Source: Cladophialophora immunda (Eukaryota > Ascomycota > Eurotiomycetes > Chaetothyriales > Herpotrichiellaceae). Taken from it: a stretch of 64,000 bases of DNA. The notes under the pieces are model-generated. The model saw only the letters and a list, made by a program, of their open reading frames with translations, ran no database searches and was not told the DNA's origin. The first letter of the stretch is position 1. The number at the start of each line of letters is the position of its first letter. Of the stretch, positions 46,698 through 58,754 are shown piece by piece. Where the stretch lies: positions 3,426,777 through 3,490,776 of the forward strand of contig NW_015622545.1 in NCBI RefSeq assembly GCF_000835495.1, written 5' to 3'. The translations under genes and the position numbers were made by a program.

Positions 46698-47839
46698 ATG
46701 CACTCCCTCCCCTCTTCCACCGATAATCTCACGTTACACCTCGCGATCTTGATCTGCGAGGTCCTGCCGCCGCCGGTTTCCTGCTTGCGTGGTCCCTTTG
46801 ATCAAATCTTTCAGAATTTTTTCGATCGTGGAGCGAAGCGGCTCTCGGAGGATAACCACGACGAACAGTGGCCTGGGATTAAGAAACAGATTCAAGTCAG
46901 AACCACGCCCTACAATGCCACGGCCGGCCAGTTGCCGGACGCGGAGGCTTTGGAAGGTCTCGATGCACTGGTCGTCACGGGGAGTTCGGCGGGAGCGTAT
47001 GAGGATATCGAATGGGTGAAGAAACTTGGGAGATTCTTGCAAGGTCAGTGACTGGACTTCTTCCCTTCCATTACCCGGGGATACAGAAGTCCCAGGACGA
47101 TATCAGCAGGAGAGTCTTTCATTGGGCCTGGAGGTTTGTCCAAGCCGAGGACTTTCTTGCAGATATCTCTCCTCTTAACATCAAGAGTCATTCCCAATAC
47201 CCCCAATTGAGATCTCTTTTCTTCCCGCCCCTTGAGCCGTCGAGATATTCTGTATTCTCGTCCAATCCTGAGAACAGCATCGGGACTGACGCTGCTACTC
47301 TCCTGGCAGACACATACCAGCAACATCCGAAAGTGAAAATCTTCGGTACCTGTTTTGGCCATCAGATCATCAACCAATCTCTGTTCGCGCACACGGGTGG
47401 GCTCCACGTCATCAAGAACCCACGAGGATGGGAACTCGGCGTCTATGAAATCACGATCAATCCCAAGTTCGCCAGCTGTTTCCCCCGCCAACTCAAATCT
47501 GCCGCCCGAGCGTCGTCGCCGCAAATCCAGCTCCAACTCTCGCACCAGGATACGGTGGTCGTCACTCAGAGCGCGCAATTGCCTCCCGAGTGCGTCGAAG
47601 TGGGTTCCACGGCCCTCTGTGGCATGCAGGGAATGTACGTGCCCAATCGGGTGCTGACACTGCAGGCGCATCCCGAGTTCGATCGCGAAGTGAATGGCGC
47701 GTGTATCCGCCTGATTGTGGGACTGGACTGGCCAGCTGAAGAGATAAAGGAATACTTGCGCATGACGGATAAGGACGACGACGCAGCACTGATGGAAGAG
47801 GTGGTGATGGAATTTTTGCTCCAGGGTTCCAAATCTTAA
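46698..47839 (+). CDS. Class I glutamine-amidotransferase-like protein (291 aa)
   Basis: Stand-alone GATase1-fold protein of the type found across fungi (GMP-synthase amidotransferase-like). Exons 46698-47043 and 47310-47839 give 291 residues. Seen: LAILICEVLPPP, GLDALVVTGSSAGAYEDIEWV, the nucleophile Cys in IFGTCFGHQIINQ, and the His and Glu in LTLQAHPEFDREV, so the Cys-His-Glu triad is complete. The intron (47044-47309, GTCAGT...GGCAG) is 266 nt, far longer than the others here, and its sequence is open in the downstream frame. A small extra exon inside it is possible. The true substrate, and whether it hydrolyses glutamine, are unknown. Confidence 0.82.
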
Positions 47840-49007
47840 TCCTGGGGAGAGAGTCTCCTTTGTTTGCTCTGGAATAACTCATATTCCAAAGGTTCGAGCA
47901 GATGGAGGGGTTTTCTTGGACGCGCTTGTCGCTTACGATCAGCACGTCGGACCGCCCTTAGGAAGGCTATAATACCCTGGAGAAAAGCCTTCTGCCTCGC
48001 TATTCTTACAAGGCGTCTCATTATCGAAGAATTGACAGGGGTCTTCACAAAGTCTGCCTGGGTCTGGTAGGGAGATAGGTGCGATGATTGAAAGATGCTG
48101 GGGACAAAGCAGACGTGTCCGATCAGGAACACGTTAACCGAGCTCAGGCTGAGACCAAGGATTCATTTGGTGAGCCAAAGAGTAGAATAGTGGTCTCCCA
48201 CGGGCCCAAGCTGTTCGCAGCTGGCAATATCGTCCATTGCTGTTGTCTCGAGTGCGACCCATACGCAATCGATGTGATCTTCTTCTGCCATATAGCCGCA
48301 TAGGATTTTCCTTCTGCTGACGCATGGTGTATCCACGCTAGAGTCACCTGAGTGCTTTCAATTGCGCTTACAAGAAAGGCAATTTTTCCCGTCTCCGACT
48401 CCCCAGGAATGCCTAGAAGGTGGATCTTGTGCCTGAGCCATATAGTCCCAGGTCGTGAGCAACCCCCGATAAAAAGCTCCATATCCCCCACAAGGACTCC
48501 AGGAAGGCGGGGAAAGTGCGTGGGAAAAGGTCGATTCATTCCTTCTAACTAGTCTCATATCGATCTTACCCCAGCCTCGTTCCAAGAACGGGTTGCGGAA
48601 AATTTGCCTAATTTGGTATTTCCTAATGAGGCATCAGCCGCCTTGCGGCCGAGGAAGCATTCCACGATTATCGGATCTTTTGCCATGGAAAACATCGCTA
48701 CGAGCGTAACAACCTGGGTAAGTCTGATAATGGAGCGAGGGTTGTTACGCAGTGTTATGGCATCACTACTCGAGTCATCGCAATGCGTTGCAATAAGGAG
48801 GCCAATCCCTGTGCCAAATAAGTCAGTCCCAATTGCTGAGTCGGTTCATTCTGAGTTGGTCTCTCACACAATTGGTCCTAAAGCAAAAACTTCGCCAAAG
48901 TGCATAAAAGAGAAGACGTACCCGCATACCTGCGACTTTCTCAGTCCGGTCGACTTTCTCCCTCGTTGAATCAATACCTGCCACCAGTCACTGAGAACCC
49001 AAAAAAA
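47840..49007. other. Intergenic, no recognised gene
   Basis: About 1.2 kb. Several 60-130 codon open frames on both strands overlap one another and show no family motif. Confidence 0.5.
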
Positions 49008-49899
49008 ATGGCTCCAGCCCACGCATTCATCGCAGACATCTATTCAGACGCTGGCGCTGGACAGCAAGCGGTTCGTTCTCGATCACTTTATGCTTCCCAT
49101 TACAAACATGAATCATGAATGATACTGATTGATGCGATTTATCTTGGTATAGGTCCTGGATGCTATTCGCGGCGTCGACAAGCACGTCGTCTCCGACGAG
49201 CCATGGGCAAGTGTCTACTACTGGTATATTTCGGAGGATTCCAACGACGGCACGGTCTATGGTCTTGAAGAGTAGGTGCTGTCGATTACTATCTGCTGTC
49301 TCATCGCCCAGAGGACATCTAAGATTTGACATTGTCCCACCAACAGGTACGCGACGGAAAAACATCACCTGGAAGGCCACAATACCAGCAAGCCTTTCTT
49401 GCACCTCGTCGACACGGTCGGCAAATCTTCGTCCAAGGAGAACAAGTTGAAGCTTGAGTTCCTCGAACCCGCGCTTGGATTCACCGAACGCAGCGAGCCT
49501 ACCAAGGCCGGCGTCGTGCGGGTCGAGCGAGTCACGACTACACCTTCTCAGAAGGACGCAGTGCTGGATCTTTTGAAGCCGGTCGCACTATATGTTGAAC
49601 AAAGTACGCTCCTTCAAATATTTCACCTTGATAGTCAATGTGTGAGAGTCGTCGGCTAACCAGGACGGATATGAGCGGATTCAGATGAGCCCGGGACACA
49701 ATCATTTTTTGCATACAAAAGTCGCAAATCGCCTGATCAAATAGTGATCTTCGAGAGATTCGAGACCCGGGCTAGCTTGGAAGCGCATCTTCAGTCGGAA
49801 GTGCGTAAGCATTTAGACGATAAGCTGGCGTCTGTGATCAAAGGGAAAACAGCGGACTGCTTCAAAGAGGCGGGTATCGGATTCATGAAACGCCATTAG
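49008..49899 (+). CDS. ABM-type dimeric alpha/beta-barrel protein (217 aa)
   Basis: Probable member of the antibiotic-biosynthesis-monooxygenase (ABM) superfamily, which includes cofactor-free oxygenases and non-catalytic relatives. Four exons (49008-49070, 49153-49271, 49347-49603, 49685-49899) give 217 residues. Two ABM-like halves are visible: the first has VYYWYISEDSN and LEEYATEKHHLEGHNTSKPF, the second QKDAVLDLLKPVA, QIVIFERFETRASLEAHLQS and KTADCFKEAGIGFMKRH. Each has the strand-then-His/Ala-rich-helix pattern (E.Y.....HH / E.F.....L.AHL). Intron 1 has a weak donor (GTTCGT). The adjacent HIBADH-like gene and BVMO at 61 kb suggest a second oxidative pathway, without proof. Confidence 0.78.
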
Positions 49900-50803
49900 G
49901 CCCAGAGGTTTCTCAAAACTTCGTGCCGTACTGGGCTCGGCACTAAGTTCTATATCACTACAAAGAGTGACAAAAAATCTATTGCAATATTATCCTATCG
50001 ATCACGAACTGGGTGTAAAAGGTGGATAGAGAGTTGCTCGATAGAAGGTCACAGATAGGACAGTCTGTTCCTCGCCATTCAATGCCTTCCGAAGATTGTA
50101 TACTTGTGCTTTCGTGTGTAACGCAGTCACAATAAACTGGAGTAGCTCTTTCTTGACCAACATCGAGGTATTTTTCGATTCTAGGCTCTGGTTCAGGCCA
50201 AAATAAAGGACGAACGGGGGAAGCTGTCATGAATGACTGAACGTCCCCCGGCGAACCGTCTACACAAGGAAGAATCTGAGACAATCACCATCATGGGAAG
50301 CAGAAGTCGCCATTCTTCCCGGCTACAACCACCTTCGGAGCAAAAAGCTGAAGAACAACCATCTGATTACTTTGTCTAAGCATTTACCCCACCTGACATT
50401 CGGCTTAAGGGCCTTTGATGCAGACGCCATTGTTCGGTGGCCACTCCGGGGGCGGAAATACTTTGTGTAGAAACTTGACCATGGCCCACCGAGAATAATA
50501 GGCACAAATCGAGGATCTGCTTCTTGCAGTAATGTTTCCGCGCTCTTATTCGCTCCGTGATCTGAGCATTTCTGCCTCAATCATGGCACCTCTTGGCTTG
50601 AATGTAGTCTCTAAATGCAGCAATCGAGTCCTTGGTGATCTTCTTCGCCTCAATAATCGTGCCGCCAGATCCTATATAACTTCTGCCTCGCCTAGAATCT
50701 CTTTTTCTGAAAGACGAATACGAACCAAGGAACCACCCGTTTATCACCGAATTTTCGAGACCAGTTTAGTTGACTTTGTGGAAGACGATATACTTCTTGG
50801 ACC
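49900..50803. other. Intergenic upstream of the HIBADH-like gene
   Basis: No gene recognised. TATATAA at about 50673-50679 lies some 125 bases before the next ATG and is a plausible core promoter. Confidence 0.5.
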
Positions 50804-51906
50804 ATGGCCTCCACTGCAGTTAATGGGACCTCCAACGGGGTATCAAACGGCTTCCATCAGGACCTCAAAGTCGGATACATTGGTTTGGGTCATGCTGGAT
50901 GGCCAATTGCGACGAATTTGCCCCGAAGAGGCTTCCCTCTGGTCGTTAGCGACGCGAATTTCGAACGTGCGAAGGAGTTTGCGGACCAGTTTCACTGTGA
51001 GGCGGCCCCGCCGGGTAGTGGTGAGGGATTCCGAGATGTCGACGTGCTGATCACGATGCTCCCGAATGGTAATATTGTCAGAGACGTCTTGTTGGGGAGG
51101 ACAGGGATCGCTCCGTCCTTGAAGAAGGGTACGTGTATCTTGTTCGCTTTAAGCCACACATGAACGCCTCCTTCCCGGAGAATTAGAGATCTATTTTGAA
51201 GGAGGTCGCAGCGGCTGATATGCTTACTTCTTTAGGTTGCGTCGTGGTCGACATGTCTTCGGCAGACCCATTCAACTCGATCGAACTGGCGAAAGATCTT
51301 GAAGTCTTCGGGTTGGATTTCATCGACTCGCCCATCACCCAGCGAAAGCTCCACGACACCGACGTCGGAAAGATCACCATCATGATTGGGGCCAAGAATA
51401 ACGAGGTCGTGACCAGGGTAATGCCGGTACTCGATGCTGTGGCGAAGTACCGCTTCGTCATGGGTGGAATTGGCTCGGGCCACGCAATGAAAACGATGAA
51501 CAACTACATCATGGCCTCGTCTATCTGCGCGTTGGCTGATTCGTTCGTCGTCGGTACCAAGTTCGGCCTGGACCCTGCCACCATGTTGGATGTACTTAAT
51601 GTAGGAACGGGCCGTGTCTTCGCATCGGAAAACACCATGAGAGACGAAGGGCTCACAAGGAGGTATCAGTCGGGATTCCAACTCGCACTCCTGGTCAAAG
51701 ACCTTGGGATCAACAAGAACCTCGCAGAGCAGATGGGTTTCTCAACGCCTTTGCCGGCCTTACTTCATGAGAGGCTGGGGAAAGCGCTGAAGGAAGTTGA
51801 GCCGGACGCCTGCCACGCGAAGTGTCTGCGCGCCTGGGAGAAATGGGCAGACATAACGTTGAAACAGAGTCCTATCCCCACGACACCAGCAATCCCAGAG
51901 GACTGA
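50804..51906 (+). CDS. 3-hydroxyisobutyrate-dehydrogenase-like protein (331 aa)
   Basis: NAD(P)-dependent beta-hydroxyacid dehydrogenase family. Exons 50804-51128 and 51236-51906 (107-nt intron) give 331 residues. Start is ATG 50804 in a good context (ACCATGG). The N-terminal Rossmann motif GYIGLGHAGWPIATNL, then VDVLITMLPNG, VVVDMSSADP, and the helical C-terminal domain with LLVKDLGINKNLAEQ fit the family. The catalytic Lys is present in GHAMKTMNNYIMAS. The usual D-A-P-V-S-G-G substrate loop is replaced by DSPITQRKLHD, so the Ser and Gly pair that contacts the substrate is absent. It may have a changed substrate. Confidence 0.87.
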
Positions 51907-52643
51907 GCCGCAGATATATCTCTTCTTCTTGGTATCTAGAACAAACATCTATTCTCTAGGATCGTTAGAAGTACAAAGTGCCTCTAGAAATCCGGGTTCG
52001 TGCAACCCACGAAAGCTATGCGGCCACCCAAGGGACCGAGATCCCACTACAACCGGCGACTGTAAAGGGCCCTAAGCATTACGGACCTGGCTGAGCCCAG
52101 CGAGAGACTCAGACCGTCTGCATGCGCACCGTCTGGAGGTATTCTTGTTGGCCTGCCTCTAGTCCTGTATCCAGCCGCCGTAGTGATCTCGGCTGGAACA
52201 TCCATCAGAAATTGAGTCGCATCCACATCTTCTAGGGGTTTGGGCATTGACTTACAGAGTGGTGGACTTTTTGTCATCTGCTTCTCTTCCCCATACCCCA
52301 GGTGGCGTGAGTGAAACGCGGGATGGAAGCACCTTGGGCTAGCCAGGCTTCCTCTTTCACGGAAGATTTTCCCAAAAGCAATAGGGGTTACGGTTTTGTA
52401 GCTCGGACTCGGCGTCGACCACCCGCATTCTCCAAGAGGTAGATTTTTCCTCAGGCCCCCTGGTTGGCTTCTCGCATACCATAGCTTCCTGATCACTCCA
52501 CAGCCTTCTAGGTCTAGAAGCTGTAGTTAATTGACAACTATAAAGAAAGCAGTGTTAGAACCACTTGCGTCTACTCCAGAACACTATTCTACCGAAGCCA
52601 ACTGCGTCAATATACTCCAAAATCTGCCCTTGTTCTTCCCACA
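51907..52643. other. Intergenic upstream of the Dal5-type permease
   Basis: Holds the permease promoter: an inverted repeat at 52505-52520 and TATAAA at 52539-52544. A minus-strand open frame (52047-52496) is not recognised. Confidence 0.5.
52505..52520. promoter_or_regulatory. Inverted repeat next to the permease TATA box
   Basis: CTTCTAG (52505-52511), 2-base spacer, CTAGAAG (52514-52520), a perfect 7+7 inverted repeat 18 bases before TATAAA (52539) and about 125 bases before ATG 52644. A candidate regulator site. Confidence 0.4.
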
Positions 52644-54676
52644 ATGGTGCCTTCAGAGGAGCGAGCCCTGCAAGAGGGCAAATCAATTCACAACGCAGAG
52701 TTGGAAATGGCACACACCATTATGATCGAAGACAACCGCCAAACTCCCGACCTTACAGAGGCCGAGAGGAAGAAATTACTCCGCAAGATGGACCTCCGAC
52801 TGGTCCCGATGGTGACATTACTATACCTGCTCTCTTTCCTGGACCGCGGCAACATAGGCAACGCGCGACTTGGGGGCTTGGAAGACGACCTTGGCTTAGT
52901 CGGCAATCAATACAACATGTCGGTGAACTGACTCCCCTGTTACAAACAAAGAAGCTAACAAGCAAATTCTCTCGTTGACGGCAGAGCCTTAACCATCTTT
53001 TTCTTTCCATACTGCCTGTTCGAGGCACCATCGAACCTGCTGCTGATGAAATTCCGGCCTTCCATCTGGCTTCCTTCGATCATGATTGCTTGGGGTAAGT
53101 AGGCTCTAATTGACGAGTCACGTTTATCCCTCTCTCTCTCTCTCTTGACCACTAGTGACGATTTCTCTGTGCAGGCACTGTCATGACTCTGATGGGCACT
53201 GTGCAAAACTACGAAGGACTCCTTGCCACCCGATTTTTCCTGGGGATGACCGAGTCTGGACTCTGTAAGCAATGTTTCTCGGCACCATTCCACGGGGTCA
53301 AACCGCTGACGCTCAAAAACAAACAGTTCCAGGAGTGGCATATTACCTCACGATGTGGTAAGCCTTCGACGCAAGGGACTAGCGATATAAAAGATCTTGG
53401 AATTTTGCTGAGCCAGGGATATTTAGGTACACACGCCATGAAGTGCAATTTCGAATGGGCCTGTTTTTCGCCGGAGCGAGCCTTGCTGGCGGGTTCTCAG
53501 GCTTGCTCGCCTATGCGATCCTCCAGATGGATGGCGTGGCAGGTCAGGCCGGCTGGAGATGGATTTTCATCCTCGAGGGCATCTTGACGGTCATCGTGGC
53601 TGTGGCCGCTTTCTGGTTCATCCACGACTTCCCCGAGACGGCCAAGTTCCTGACACAGAGGGAAAGAGTCTATCTCGTCCATCGATTGAGGCACGACCTT
53701 GGTGGCCAAGGCCACGAAGGGGAGGCCGTCGGACTTGAGACGTCTTTTCGGTGGAAATATGTTGCAATGGCGTTCACAGACTGGCAGGTAAGTCCGAGTC
53801 GGATATTGGCACACATGACCCAATCCACTGACTACTTTCTGCAGACGTATATGATGGTCTTACTCTACTGGGCGGCAGTGGGTTCTTTCCTCCCTTGGGT
53901 GTCTCGATTTCCAGGCCTTGCGCTGACTCTAGTTGACGACAGTGTTGTCCTCTTTACGGGGTCTCTTTGTTCCTGCCAACCATTGTCAAGTCAATGGGCT
54001 ACAAGTCAACGGAGGCGCAGCTGCTCACCATTCCCATCTATGCCGCCGCTTGCATCACCTGTCTTCTGGTGGGATATTTCTCGGACCGGCTGAGGAAACG
54101 AGCGCCGTTTGTGTTCGGTTGCTACGTCGCAATGCTTACTGGGTATATTATGTGTGCTGCTCCTAGGCACTTCACTCCTGGACTCACCTACGCTGGGATC
54201 ATGATCGCGGCGTGTGGTCTCTACAGTGGTGAGTACAACCAGTGTACCAGTCTCTATATTCTGCCAAAATGGCGCACCGCCGTTCATGCTTGAACCCCCT
54301 GCACACATCCCTCCTTTTCTCCTTTTCATACTACTGACCAGTGCGCACAGTCATACCGGGGCTTCTTGCGTGGTTCTCCAATAACCTAGCACCAGTGCAC
54401 AAGCGATCCGTGGCCATGGCTTTGCAAATCGGACTGGGTACTCTCGCCGGTGCTGCAGCGTCCAATTTCTACGTGGCATCGGACGCACCCACGTATCGAA
54501 CGGGACATACCATTGAACTCGCATTCGTCAGCATGGGCCTGGTGTTGGTGATCGCTTACTACATCAGCTGCTCCCTCGCCAACAAGAAGAGGGCAAAGAT
54601 GTCGCTGGAGATGTACACCAATCAACAGCTGGCAGAATTAGGGGACAAGAGTCCGGCGGTCAGGTATGTCTTGTAG
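52644..54676 (+). CDS. MFS permease, allantoate/anion:cation symporter family, Dal5-like (503 aa)
   Basis: Proton-linked importer of small organic anions (carboxylates, vitamins). Eight exons (52644-52918, 52985-53094, 53175-53264, 53327-53357, 53427-53787, 53845-53877, 53943-54228, 54351-54676) give 503 residues. Family marks: RKMDLRLVPMVTLLYLLSFL then DRGNIGNARLGG, IALTIFFFPYCLFEAPSNLL, RFFLGMTESGLFPGVAYYLT, YTRHEVQFRMGLFF, GWRWIFILEGI, and YGVSLFLPTIVKSMGY after a very short 33-nt exon. Intron 1 uses a weak donor (GTCGGT) but gives the exact family sequence. A Zn2Cys6 gene follows on the same strand. Substrate unknown. Confidence 0.9.
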
Positions 54677-55551
54677 AGAAGGAGAAACAGCTGTGGCTTT
54701 TGGTTCGAAACGGGACTGGAGGGGAAAGGAGGCAAGGATCTATTCTACTGCATGAGACATCTTCTGCTTACCCATGGGGCGGTTAGAGGTCTCTACCGCC
54801 TGAGGTATGGGCAGTGAGGACTGTCGTAGGTCATCATAATGAATTCCAGTGCACGGAGTATACTCGGTTATTACCGTGCTTGCACCACCTAGAGCAGACA
54901 ATTATTTACACCCATACGCAAGAAGATGTATAGAACAAAGTTGCTTCCTTGCAGCAATGAAGGCTTGCTATCGTGATGATACTAGGTTGGTTCGTTCGCT
55001 CAGGCGCAGAGTACGAATCTTGCTCGACGTGTCTCGGGCACCCCCCCATTCACCTCTATTGCTGGCTCCTCCAAGCCCTGTCTCCTGCCTGGCTTCGGCA
55101 ATCTCGGCTCTGGGGGGAAAGAACTAGCCACCGAACGTGGTGACTCGGAAGATTCTCCTGTTTCGACGAGATTGGGCGAGGGTCTGGAGCAGATCCATTC
55201 GCCCTGGCCCTTGGGCCAGTGGGAAGTAGGTGGTGGGTACGGGAAGGCTCGCTAACCCATCCATCCCCCCCTGACCCCATTACCTACCCGCCTCCGGGGT
55301 CGCAGCTCTCTCCGCGAACCCAATATTGGCTCATCCTCAATTCGAAAACGGAAACTGGATTTCTTTCCGAGGTGCGTGGTAGAGAACACCTATCCCCCAG
55401 AAAGCCGAACGACGTAATAATTTCCCGTGGGCAAGCATCCGATTTTGTTGCTAGACATTGCTCCTCATCTCTGCGCAATGCTAGTATGGCAGGATAACAA
55501 GTGCTCGCGGACTTGATCCTAATCCAGTATCCAGACAACAACTCTCTATCG
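54677..55551. other. Intergenic, no recognised gene
   Basis: Between the permease and the third Zn2Cys6 gene, same strand. C-rich runs at about 55040-55060 and 55260-55275; nothing else identified. Confidence 0.5.
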
Positions 55552-57925
55552 ATGGGAAAGAATAGATCCCGGAAAGCATGGTGAGTGTTCCACCCCCTTT
55601 TCTAGGCGTTTGAAGTCATGCATGCTCACTCGTCGTGTTAGCGACACGTGCAGAAGGAGGCACATCAAATGTGAGTCAAGCAGAAATTGGCTTTTTTCAT
55701 TGACCGAAACCGGTGGCTCAAAGTTGATTTCTAGGTGATGAACAGTCTCCTGTCTGTCGACGGTGCGAAGAATCCAATCGAGAATGTCTAGAAGCCTCTC
55801 TGTTCTCGCAATGGAGGAGGGACCGCCGATCTATAGCAGGTGATGCAGTCCACTCCGATACGCAGCGTTGGCTACGGGTCCCAAGGAAATGTCAGCACCA
55901 ATGTCTCCACGACAGACCTGTCTAGCTAATGAGGTTGATAGTGACTTTTGTGGCCGAGAATGTTGATGTAACTTCTCCCGAAATACAAACGGCGGACGAG
56001 GAGGTGACTGAGATCTCTGCCCAGATCCACGAGCAGATTCAAGATGAGAGTGCTTGTTGGGTGGACGAAGAGTTCGATAGCGAGAGACATGGGACGTCGT
56101 CTCCGCCTCAGTCGAGCATCGTAGCGGATGTCGACTTGTCCAGAGTCTCTCCGAGCCTGACTTCGCTCACGGCCTTGATCAGTGCCAGCACGTTCAATCC
56201 TGCCATTGGATTGATGCAGCCGGCAGACGACCCAAGGCCGTTTCTCCCCGCCTTGTCCACATCGGGCTCTCCTGAGCTGGACATCCTGTCCGAAGCCACG
56301 TCTTCTACAAGAGCTGTAGCCATCGAGACCCCCCGCTTGAAGGACCGCGTGGAAGCCTTGCTCTTCCGGCACTATGTGGAGAATTTGGCCCCCTGGGTGA
56401 GTTTTTGGTTTCAGGCCTGCCCCTATCTACCTTTCGCAAGCCCTCCTCTACTATGCGTTTTCTGATGCCTCTGGCCTGTAGTTCGACGTAACAGATCCGC
56501 GGCGACATTTTCAAATTCATGTGCCCGAACGAGCGCTGGAGAGTGATGTCCTCCTAGATGCCATCTTTGCCCTCTCTGCCTTGAATATCGGTCGACTCCA
56601 CCCGACAGAAACCACGCAGCGGGTGGACGTCGACCCCGTCCTCTCCGAAGTCTACCACACACGGTGTATAGGAAAGCTGATCTCTCTTATGAACGACAAA
56701 GATACCGCCATCGATGAGGACGTGCTTTCCGCCGCAGTTATCTTGCGCAAGTTCGAGGAGATGAACGGCAAGTCCATCTGTGCCCGGCTGAAAAGCTCTC
56801 GAGATTATCTGTCATGAATCGATCCATATTGACACATTTCCGGGTTGATATAGTTCACATCATCGGACAGGACCGTGGCCACCATCTACTCGGCGTCGCC
56901 GCACTCTTCAATTCTCGAAGTTGTGCCATGACGGGCGGACTGGCTGAAGCCGCCTTCTGGCAATTCGTCCGCCAGGACGCGTACATGGCCCTTTTCACCC
57001 ATCAACCCCCTCGAATCGACTTTACCAAACAAGACTTCTTCTTCTCCTTGTCCGAGACGTCCGATTCCGTGTGGGCGAACCGGATCGTCTTCTCCACGGT
57101 CATGGTCATATCCTACTGCTTCTCCGGGACGGCAAAATCCGTCGACATGTGGCAGGATCTGACTGACCAGGTCGACATGTGGGATGCACAGAAACCAGCG
57201 TCGTTCAGACCGATTTTCGCGGGGCAGCCCGCGGTCGCCGAAGGAAGGCATTGGCCTGAAATCTTGTTCTACACTCCGTGGCATGGTACGTGGTTGCAAT
57301 TTTCCGGGCGATGCTACCTTCCCAGAGCTGACCCCGCCATTCACAGCCACAGGGATGCAATACTACCACCTCGCAAAGCTTTTGTTGTGCTTGTACAGTC
57401 CTTATGTTCCACCTCCAGGTGTGGGACTCGAGTACGCTCGGGCTCATCGAACAATGAGGGTGAGTTTGCTTCTCCATTGGGGTTAAGTCTCTGAGCCCAT
57501 CAAGATTGTCTCCGATCGTAGAGTGTTAGGACCGGGCCATTTTGACAGTATCTAATTTTTCTATCGTCCTCTTAGGAAACTGTTCTCTTCCACACCAGAG
57601 CACTTTGCGGGATCGCCCAGTCCGGCCACTTCGTCACCACCAGGTTCTTCATGTGCCCCATCATGCAAATGTGTAAGTGTCTCCTAGACGTTTTCGTGCC
57701 CATTCTTGAGTTTCACCTGGCTAATCAGAGATGCCCCTGTCTCTCGCAGGCGGCGGCTGGTTCACCGATCCGGATGAGCAACACGCGATCCTAGATCTGC
57801 TTCATCAAGCCGAAAACGCAAACGGGTGGCCGACAAAACGCACCACCGAGTCATTGATGAGGCATTGGCTTTTAGAGACGCCACCCCATCATGGGTCTCG
57901 AGTGCTTCCGGAGTTGTCGCCTTGA
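55552..57925 (+). CDS. Zn2Cys6 transcription factor (573 aa, nine exons)
   Basis: DNA-binding regulator, targets unknown. Exons 55552-55580, 55642-55670, 55735-55839, 55942-56396, 56482-56767, 56854-57285, 57347-57459, 57576-57672 and 57750-57925 give 573 residues. The zinc cluster is built from three tiny exons: KACDTCRRRHIKCDEQSPVC then RRCEESNRECLEAS, C-x2-C-x6-C-x6-C-x2-C-x6-C. The middle region HYVENLAPWFDVTDPRRHF, then GQDRGHHLLGVAALFNSRSC and the C-terminal LFHTRALCGIAQS are typical of the ARCA-type regulators. Intron 5 (56768-56853) needs a GC donor (GCAAGT); with it the conserved EEMNV..GQDRG stretch is continuous. It may control the upstream permease. Confidence 0.86.
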
Positions 57926-58192
57926 CAGTCCGAATGGTGCCCGTCGAGTTCCGGAACTTGTAACATGATACAATTACCATTGCAGTTGGGCTTGATTGGA
58001 ATACTGAGTGTCAAGTAGGTTTACGGTCCTAAAAATGGCAAGTGGAGTCACAATCTTCAGGGAGGACAGAAAAAATATTTCACCACCGGAATCTCGACGC
58101 CTCCCTCCCTCCTGTTCCACGTGACCCCGCGCCGCTTTTGCTGTGACTGACGGCCCTGCCAAGGCTATGTAATGACGGCCAGGGAAGGTACC

Positions 58193-58220
58193 CCGATGGC
58201 CTTCGGCCGAAGGCCATCGG
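58193..58220. repeat. Perfect 28-bp palindrome
   Basis: The left arm CCGATGGCCTTCGG is followed directly by its exact reverse complement, with no spacer. It could form a strong hairpin or bind a dimer. Confidence 0.85.
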
Positions 58221-58317
58221 ACGGCGCTAGTAGGCCTGTGTAAATTACTCAAGGGTATATAGTCTGACGGTCCCCAGGACCGAGTAGAATTCACCATGTT
58301 CCTCCATTGAGTCACAT

Positions 58318-58370
58318 TGCTCAGGCCGGCTCGCGTCCGGCTCAACGTCGGCTCAGGGCCGGCTGAGCTA
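58318..58370. repeat. GGCTCAG-rich degenerate repeat, left of the 58.8-60.2 kb gene
   Basis: Several imperfect copies of C(A/C)GGCTC(A/G) units. It includes an inverted pair GCTCAG (58351-58356) and CTGAGC (58363-58368). Similar units recur at 60668-60750 on the other side of the gene. Confidence 0.5.
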
Positions 58371-58754
58371 GGTCACTCTGCTGACGACAAGTAGAAGACA
58401 CCACTCGGTTAAAAAACTGCCTTTGCCCAGCATTTGACATTCGTTTGACATTGACAACGTTAGATACTGAATGTAGAGCCTTACAAACATATTGGGGCAT
58501 CAATACGGGGGTATCTAGTCTATCAAGTTCCAACCATATCCGACCATGTTCTGTGAACCAATCTCAATGTTCTTGATCCCCCAGCGTTAATCTTCGGCCT
58601 TTGTCAATCCATCTCTTCTTACCCATTCCCTCTTCCCCAGTTGCGTCGCCTCTTCTTGAATCCCCGGCCATATCCGACTATCAATCCATCTCGTCCTTCT
58701 GGTCCTCTTCCTCGTCCTTGCGGTCGTCATCGTCCTCACTTTCATCGTCCTCCT

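Noticed and set aside
52047..52496. Minus-strand 149-codon frame upstream of the Dal5-type permease
   Set aside because: No family similarity; Arg/Pro/Ser-rich as expected of chance frames.
53128..53146. CT-dinucleotide tract
   Set aside because: Lies in an intron of the permease gene upstream of its acceptor; a pyrimidine tract rather than a separate repeat of interest.
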